A stretch of 9,448 nt of DNA from Chitinophagales bacterium (GTDB taxonomy: Bacteria > Bacteroidota > Bacteroidia > Chitinophagales > UBA2359): NCBI GenBank assembly GCA_020631035.1, contig JAHDIA010000199.1:1-9448 (forward strand), in the 5' to 3' direction. The position numbers and the translations under genes are program-made. How positions within the stretch are numbered: the stretch's first letter is position 1; every line of letters starts with the position of its first letter. The notes below the pieces were generated by a model that saw only the letters and a list, made by a program, of their open reading frames with translations, had not been told where the DNA came from and did not search any database. Positions 5,303 to 9,448 of this stretch are shown here, one piece after another.

Positions 5303-7183
5303 ATGAAATCTAAATTGATCATACTACTTACTGTACTACTTTTTACGCTAAATACAACAGCTCAAAACAACATCCCCAAAAAAGCTGAAAAACTCTTCAA
5401 AACAGCCGAGACTGAATACCTCAACCAAAACCTCCCAACAGCAATAGAACTGCTCAAAAAAGCAACCGACATGCATCCCGAATATATGCAAGCTTGGAAG
5501 CTCAAAGCCCAAATTTATACCGAAAACAACAACTACAAAGAAGCCAAAAGCAGCCTAGAAAAACTACAAGAACTCGCTCCAGAACTAAGTCCCAAAATAA
5601 ACTACCAATTGGGCTTATTTGAAATGGACAAAAAAGAGTACACCAAGGCAATCGCTTACTTTGAAAAAGCAAAAGAGACTCCAACCAAAAGCCTACAAAA
5701 GAAAATCAAAAACAAATTAAATGCTTGCCAATTGAGGATGGAAATGATGGAAAATAAAATATTATTTACATCCATAGCATTGAGTGATTCAGTAAATTCA
5801 ATAAATGATGAATACTTGCCTGTCTTTACTGCTGATGGGAGTAAAATGTTTTTTACCAGGAAAATAGGAAATGGTCGTCTGGCAAACGAAGATTTTTATT
5901 GGAGCGAAAAGAATACCCAAAACGATTGGGCGACCGCCAAAGATATGGGTGCCCCCATCAATACAGAACTAGGGCAACAAGGCGCACTCAGCATTTCACC
6001 CGATGGCAAGCGTATGTTCTTTGCCCAAAAAGACAAAAAAAACAATTTTGATTTATATTACTCTTATCAAGTCAATGGAGAATGGATTTTGCCCATCAAT
6101 GTTGGTTTGCCAGTGAGTACCCAACATTGGGAATCACAGCCTTGTATCTCCTCCGACGGAACCGAATTGTATTTTGCCAGCAAACGCCCAGGTGGAAAAG
6201 GCGGCATCGACATTTGGAAAAGCAAATTGGAAAACAACCGCTGGCAAGACCCCATCAACCTTAGCGAAATCAATACCGAAAAAGATGAACAATGTCCATT
6301 CTTACATCCCGATGGGGAAAGCCTCTTTTTTTCCTCCGAAGGTCATCCAGGAATGGGAGAAGCCGATTTGTTCAAAAGTATTCGTCAAGCAGACGGGACT
6401 TGGAGTGTTCCTGAAAACTTGGGCTATCCCATCAATACCGAAGCAGATGAGAACAGTCTCATTGTAGACAGAGAAGGCAAAACAGCCTATTATGCCCGTT
6501 TGGTCGAAGGCAAAGGCTTCGATCTGTTTTCTTTTGATTTACCCAAGGAACTACAACCCAACTATGTCTCTTATGTCAAAGGCATTGTGACCGATGCCAA
6601 AAGCAGTGAGCCTTTGTCTGCCAAAGTAGAAATCATCAATTTAGAAGATGGAACCGTCATCAATACCATCAACTCAGCCAAAGAAGATGGTAGTTTTTTA
6701 TTGACCTTGCCCATTGGAAAAGACTACGCTTTTAACTGTACCAAAGAGGGATATTTGGTTTATTCCGATCATTTCTCCCTCAAAGAAGCCAAACACAAAG
6801 AACCCTATGATTTAAAGATTGGTCTCAATCCTGAAAAAACAGGAGCGTCTTTTGTCCTCAAAAACATCTTTTTTGAAACGGGGTCTTATAAATTGCTCTC
6901 TCAATCTTTTATAGAATTGGACAAACTGCTTGCTTTATTACAAGAAAACCCCAACACCAAACTCGAAATCATTGGACATACCGACAATGTAGGCGACGAC
7001 CAAAACAATTTAAACTTATCTACCAATAGAGCCAAATCTGTTTACGAATACATTGTAGACAAAGGCATTGTACCCAATCGTCTCAAATATGCAGGCAAAG
7101 GCGAAACCGAACCATTGACCACAAATGATACCGAAGAAGGGAGAGCCCAAAATCGCCGCACCGAATTTAAAATCATCAATTAA
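5303..7183 (+). CDS. OmpA-family envelope protein: TPR, five-bladed propeller, CRD-like domain and OmpA_C (PorE-like architecture)
   Basis: Predicted periplasmic or outer-membrane-associated protein that binds peptidoglycan. From the ATG at 5303 it has 626 residues. Domain order: signal peptide (1-20, cleavage probably at TTA/Q); TPR helices (about 25-129); five PD40/WD40-like blades, each with a xxDGxxxxF/Y core, near 170-187, 227-243, 278-309, 329-361 and 381-400; a carboxypeptidase-regulatory-like beta domain (425-485); and an OmpA_C peptidoglycan-binding domain (about 518-626) with FFETGSYKL, GHTDNVG (558-564), LSTNRA (572-577) and GRAQNRRTEF (613-622). This is the same order as PorE of the type IX secretion system, but many Bacteroidota paralogues share it and no other T9SS gene is nearby, so the symbol is withheld. 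The start was chosen because MKSKLIILLTVLLF gives a clean signal peptide; in-frame ATGs at 5294 and 5297 are also possible, whereas the one at 5210 would put repeat sequence into the protein. There is no lipobox cysteine. Confidence 0.9.
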   Translation: MKSKLIILLTVLLFTLNTTAQNNIPKKAEKLFKTAETEYLNQNLPTAIELLKKATDMHPEYMQAWKLKAQIYTENNNYKEAKSSLEKLQELAPELSPKINYQLGLFEMDKKEYTKAIAYFEKAKETPTKSLQKKIKNKLNACQLRMEMMENKILFTSIALSDSVNSINDEYLPVFTADGSKMFFTRKIGNGRLANEDFYWSEKNTQNDWATAKDMGAPINTELGQQGALSISPDGKRMFFAQKDKKNNFDLYYSYQVNGEWILPINVGLPVSTQHWESQPCISSDGTELYFASKRPGGKGGIDIWKSKLENNRWQDPINLSEINTEKDEQCPFLHPDGESLFFSSEGHPGMGEADLFKSIRQADGTWSVPENLGYPINTEADENSLIVDREGKTAYYARLVEGKGFDLFSFDLPKELQPNYVSYVKGIVTDAKSSEPLSAKVEIINLEDGTVINTINSAKEDGSFLLTLPIGKDYAFNCTKEGYLVYSDHFSLKEAKHKEPYDLKIGLNPEKTGASFVLKNIFFETGSYKLLSQSFIELDKLLALLQENPNTKLEIIGHTDNVGDDQNNLNLSTNRAKSVYEYIVDKGIVPNRLKYAGKGETEPLTTNDTEEGRAQNRRTEFKIIN

Positions 7184-7200
7184 ATATTATCATCTCGTAG

Positions 7201-7220
7201 AGCCACACGGCCGTGTGGCT
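7201..7220. terminator. Perfect 20-bp palindrome after the OmpA-family gene, probable terminator
   Basis: AGCCACACGGCCGTGTGGCT is a perfect palindrome 17 bp after the stop at 7183. As RNA it would form an 8-bp GC-rich stem with a GGCC loop, followed by UUCUCU. The T-tract is short and interrupted, so it would be a weak intrinsic terminator. A protein-binding palindrome is the alternative. Confidence 0.6.
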
Positions 7221-7233
7221 TTCTCTAGGTAAA

Positions 7234-7294
7234 AAGCGCAGCGTATGGGGAAGGATGAAAGTGTAGTACCGACAAAGCACAAAAAGTTAACCAG
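7234..7294 (+). repeat. Intergenic repeat element, copy B
   Basis: Partner of the element at 2717-2777, matching at 43 of 61 ungapped positions in the same orientation. It starts 50 bp after the OmpA-family stop and just after the 20-bp palindrome. Its end opens a hairpin, ACCAGC (7290-7295) with GCTGGT (7317-7322), around a 21-nt loop. The stem sequence differs from that of copy A, but both stems begin at the conserved ACCAG, which hints that structure is retained. Confidence 0.6.
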
Positions 7295-7401
7295 CACACA
7301 CTTCCTTGTAGCCAAAGCTGGTGGACATAATTAAAAAACCTTAAAATCAGCCCAAAAGTCCTGTGATTGTTGTAAATTACAGCACTAAAAATAACAGAAG
7401 A

Positions 7402-9054
7402 ATGCAAAATTCACTTGATAGAAGACGATTTTTACAAATTGGTGGACTTGGCATTGGTGGTATGGCACTTAATGTTCCTTTGTGGGGAAATGCTGTATCG
7501 GTCGAGAAAATGCTAGAACCTATGCTCATCAAAGCCAAAAAAGAGTTGGCAGATGTAGCCCTCAATACTGCAACATCCAAAGGCGCATCTTATGCCGACA
7601 TTCGCATAGGACGTTACCTCAATCAATACATTTTTACCAGAGAACAAAAGGTGAGAAATATCCGAAATACTGAATCATTTGGAGCAGGTATTCGGGTCAT
7701 TGCTAATGGTACTTGGGGATTTGCAGCTACCAATGATTTGTCGGAAGATGGCATTAAAAAGGCAGCAGAACAAGCAGTAGCAATTGCCAAAGCCAATTCT
7801 GTACTACAAGAAGAGCCTGTAAAATTGGCTCCTGTCAAAGGACATGGAGAGATAAGTTGGCAAACACCTATCAAAAAGAAGGCGATAGAAGTACCCATTT
7901 CGGAAAAAGTGGAGTTGTTGTTGGCCGCCAATGCCGCAGCAACAGATGCAGGGGCAAGCTTTATCAACTCTAGTCTTTTTCAAGTAAATGAACAAAAATA
8001 TTTTGCCTCAACAGAAGGTTCATATATAGATCAAGATGTACATAGAATTTGGCCTACCTTTAGCGTTACAGCTACAGATAAGGAAAGTGGGAAATTCTAT
8101 GCTCGTTCTGCTCTGAGCGCGCCTATGGGAATGGGGTATGAATACCTCGATGGCAAGAAAGAAGATAAAATTGAAGGACCAATTGAAGGTTTGACTTTCT
8201 ACAATGGTTCCTACGATATTGTAGAGGATGCTCGAAATGGAGCCTTGCAAGCGCAAGAAGTCCTAAAAGCAGACTCGGTTAAAGCTGGTAAGTATTCCTT
8301 AGTATTGGAACCCAATCACTTGGGGCTGACCATTCACGAATCGGTTGGACACCCACTTGAGTTGGATAGAGTATTGGGCTATGAAGCCAATTATGCTGGA
8401 ACAAGTTTTGCTACTTTGGACAAATGGGAAACCAAGAAATTCCAATATGGCAGCGAAATTGTTAATTTGTATGCAGACAAAACACAGCCCACTTCATTGG
8501 GAGCAGTGGCTTACGATGACGAAGGCGTGAAATGTAAAAAATGGGATTTGGTTAGAGATGGGATTTTGGTCAATTATCAAGCCATTAGAGATCAAGTCAA
8601 CATCATAGACCAGAATGAATCGCATGGATGCTGCTATGCCGATAGCTGGAACAGCATTCAATTCCAAAGAATGCCCAATGTTTCTTTAGAACCCAACAAA
8701 GAAAAATACTCTGTTAATGATATGATTTCGGATGTGGAGGATGGAGTCTACATTGTTGGACGAGGTTCATACTCTATCGACCAACAACGTTACAACTTCC
8801 AGTTTGGAGGAATTTTGTTCTATGAAATCAAAGCAGGTAAAATTACCAAGATGATCAAAGATGTATCCTATCAGTCGAATACACAAGAGTTCTGGAATTC
8901 TTGTTCTAAGATTTGCGACGAAGGTGATTACCGTTTGTTCGGTTCTTTCTTCGATGGCAAGGGACAACCAGGGCAAATCAGTGCAGTTTCTCACGGAAGT
9001 GCGACTACCCGTTTTGACAACATCAATGTCATCAATACAGCTAGAAAAATTTAA
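7402..9054 (+). CDS. TldD/PmbA-family metalloprotease with Tat signal (TldD-type catalytic subunit)
   Basis: Predicted zinc peptidase of the modulator-of-gyrase family. In E. coli the TldD/TldE pair trims unfolded peptides such as the microcin B17 leader, with TldD carrying the metal. From the ATG at 7402 the protein has 550 residues. Residues 1-33 look like a twin-arginine signal, DRRRFLQ (6-12) followed by a Gly-rich hydrophobic stretch and a small-residue cleavage region, so export to the periplasm is likely. The metal motif HExxxH is HESVGH (312-317), and C505 in the SKICDEG region is the likely third ligand, as in TldD; TldE lacks these ligands. The upstream GTG at 7363 was not used because it would place 13 extra residues before the signal. 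No tldE-like partner follows: the next gene is a VOC protein 33 bp away, probably on the same transcript. Tat-exported TldD homologues are known in Bacteroidota. Confidence 0.9.
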   Translation: MQNSLDRRRFLQIGGLGIGGMALNVPLWGNAVSVEKMLEPMLIKAKKELADVALNTATSKGASYADIRIGRYLNQYIFTREQKVRNIRNTESFGAGIRVIANGTWGFAATNDLSEDGIKKAAEQAVAIAKANSVLQEEPVKLAPVKGHGEISWQTPIKKKAIEVPISEKVELLLAANAAATDAGASFINSSLFQVNEQKYFASTEGSYIDQDVHRIWPTFSVTATDKESGKFYARSALSAPMGMGYEYLDGKKEDKIEGPIEGLTFYNGSYDIVEDARNGALQAQEVLKADSVKAGKYSLVLEPNHLGLTIHESVGHPLELDRVLGYEANYAGTSFATLDKWETKKFQYGSEIVNLYADKTQPTSLGAVAYDDEGVKCKKWDLVRDGILVNYQAIRDQVNIIDQNESHGCCYADSWNSIQFQRMPNVSLEPNKEKYSVNDMISDVEDGVYIVGRGSYSIDQQRYNFQFGGILFYEIKAGKITKMIKDVSYQSNTQEFWNSCSKICDEGDYRLFGSFFDGKGQPGQISAVSHGSATTRFDNINVINTARKI

Positions 9055-9087
9055 ATAAGTAATCAAGACGAACAACACAACAACCTA

Positions 9088-9448
9088 ATGCGAATTAATT
9101 TTGAGAAAATCGATCACTTGCAAATCTGTATTCCCATTGGAGCAGAAAAAGAAGCGAAGGATTTTTATTGTGGACTTTTGGGCTTGGAGGAAATAGAAAA
9201 GCCTGAATATTTGAGAGCCAATGGAGGCTTTTGGCTAAACATTGCCGATATTGAGTTGCACATTGGCGCAGAAAATATGCCAGGAAAGTCCAAGCGACAT
9301 CCCGCTTTTGTAGTGTCCGATTTTGAACAAGTAAAACAATATATGAAAGACAAAAAGGTGCCCATAAAAGAAGACCCACCGATTCCAAATTATGTACGGT
9401 TTTCTATTTATGACCCTTTTGGAAATAGAATAGAATTACTTGGAAAAA
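9088..9448 (+). CDS. VOC/glyoxalase-family metalloprotein, 3' end cut off by the window
   Basis: Small protein of the vicinal oxygen chelate superfamily (glyoxalase/bleomycin resistance/dioxygenase fold). 120 codons are visible. The two beta-alpha-beta-beta-beta modules show as KIDHLQICI..AKDFYCGLLGLEEI (7-36), FWLNIADIELHIG (48-60), HPAFVVSDFEQVKQYM (71-86) and VRFSIYDPFGNRIELLG (103-119). Candidate metal ligands are H10, E56 or H58, H71 and E116, the usual H-x-H-E spread. The DPFGNRIEL motif is the standard C-terminal mark of the family, so only a few residues should be missing. The ATG at 9088 places H10 in its normal place near the N-terminus. It sits 33 bp after the tldD-like gene and is probably co-transcribed with it. 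The substrate cannot be told from sequence; glyoxalase, thiol transferase and lyase roles are all possible. Confidence 0.88.
   Translation, partial: MRINFEKIDHLQICIPIGAEKEAKDFYCGLLGLEEIEKPEYLRANGGFWLNIADIELHIGAENMPGKSKRHPAFVVSDFEQVKQYMKDKKVPIKEDPPIPNYVRFSIYDPFGNRIELLGK

Noticed and set aside
7324..7334. GACATAATTAA, also found at 2923-2933 in the left end of the foldback element
   Set aside because: An 11-bp AT-rich match without the rest of the terminal repeat or a partner end; not enough to call a second element.

Overview
The window looks like a chromosomal stretch from a member of the Bacteroidota, possibly of the Saprospiria, Cytophagia or Chitinophagia type. The evidence is an OmpA-family protein with TPR, five-bladed propeller, carboxypeptidase-regulatory-like and OmpA_C domains (an architecture characteristic of this phylum), A-rich sequence instead of Shine-Dalgarno motifs before most start codons, moderate-to-low GC, and a Tat-exported TldD homologue. 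The ends of the window cut through two genes.

Layout from left to right. The 5' part of rpmB (ribosomal protein bL28) lies on the minus strand and runs off the left edge. Diverging from it is a large acyl-CoA oxidase/dehydrogenase with an unusual N-terminal helical, TerB-like region. A 436-bp gap follows, rich in repeats: a 61-bp element (copy A), AT-rich nested inverted repeats and a 164-bp foldback element with 14-bp terminal inverted repeats. Next come a GMC-family FAD oxidoreductase and a strong intrinsic terminator. A second gene-free stretch of about 550 bp holds several inverted repeats and ends in two near-identical copies of a 20-bp palindrome just before the OmpA-family gene. After that gene come a perfect 20-bp palindrome and copy B of the 61-bp element, then a tldD-like gene with a Tat signal, and 33 bp further on a VOC/glyoxalase-family gene that runs off the right edge.

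Functionally this reads as a string of mostly independent housekeeping and envelope genes, not one dedicated system. The acyl-CoA oxidase-like enzyme and the GMC oxidoreductase could both serve lipid or alcohol oxidation, but a gap full of repeats separates them and co-regulation is only a guess. The tldD-VOC pair is close enough to be one transcript. I see no phage, defence, CRISPR, transposase or tRNA gene. The most interesting material is non-coding: the foldback element, the duplicated 61-bp element placed after two unrelated genes, and the paired palindromes in the leader of the OmpA-family gene.
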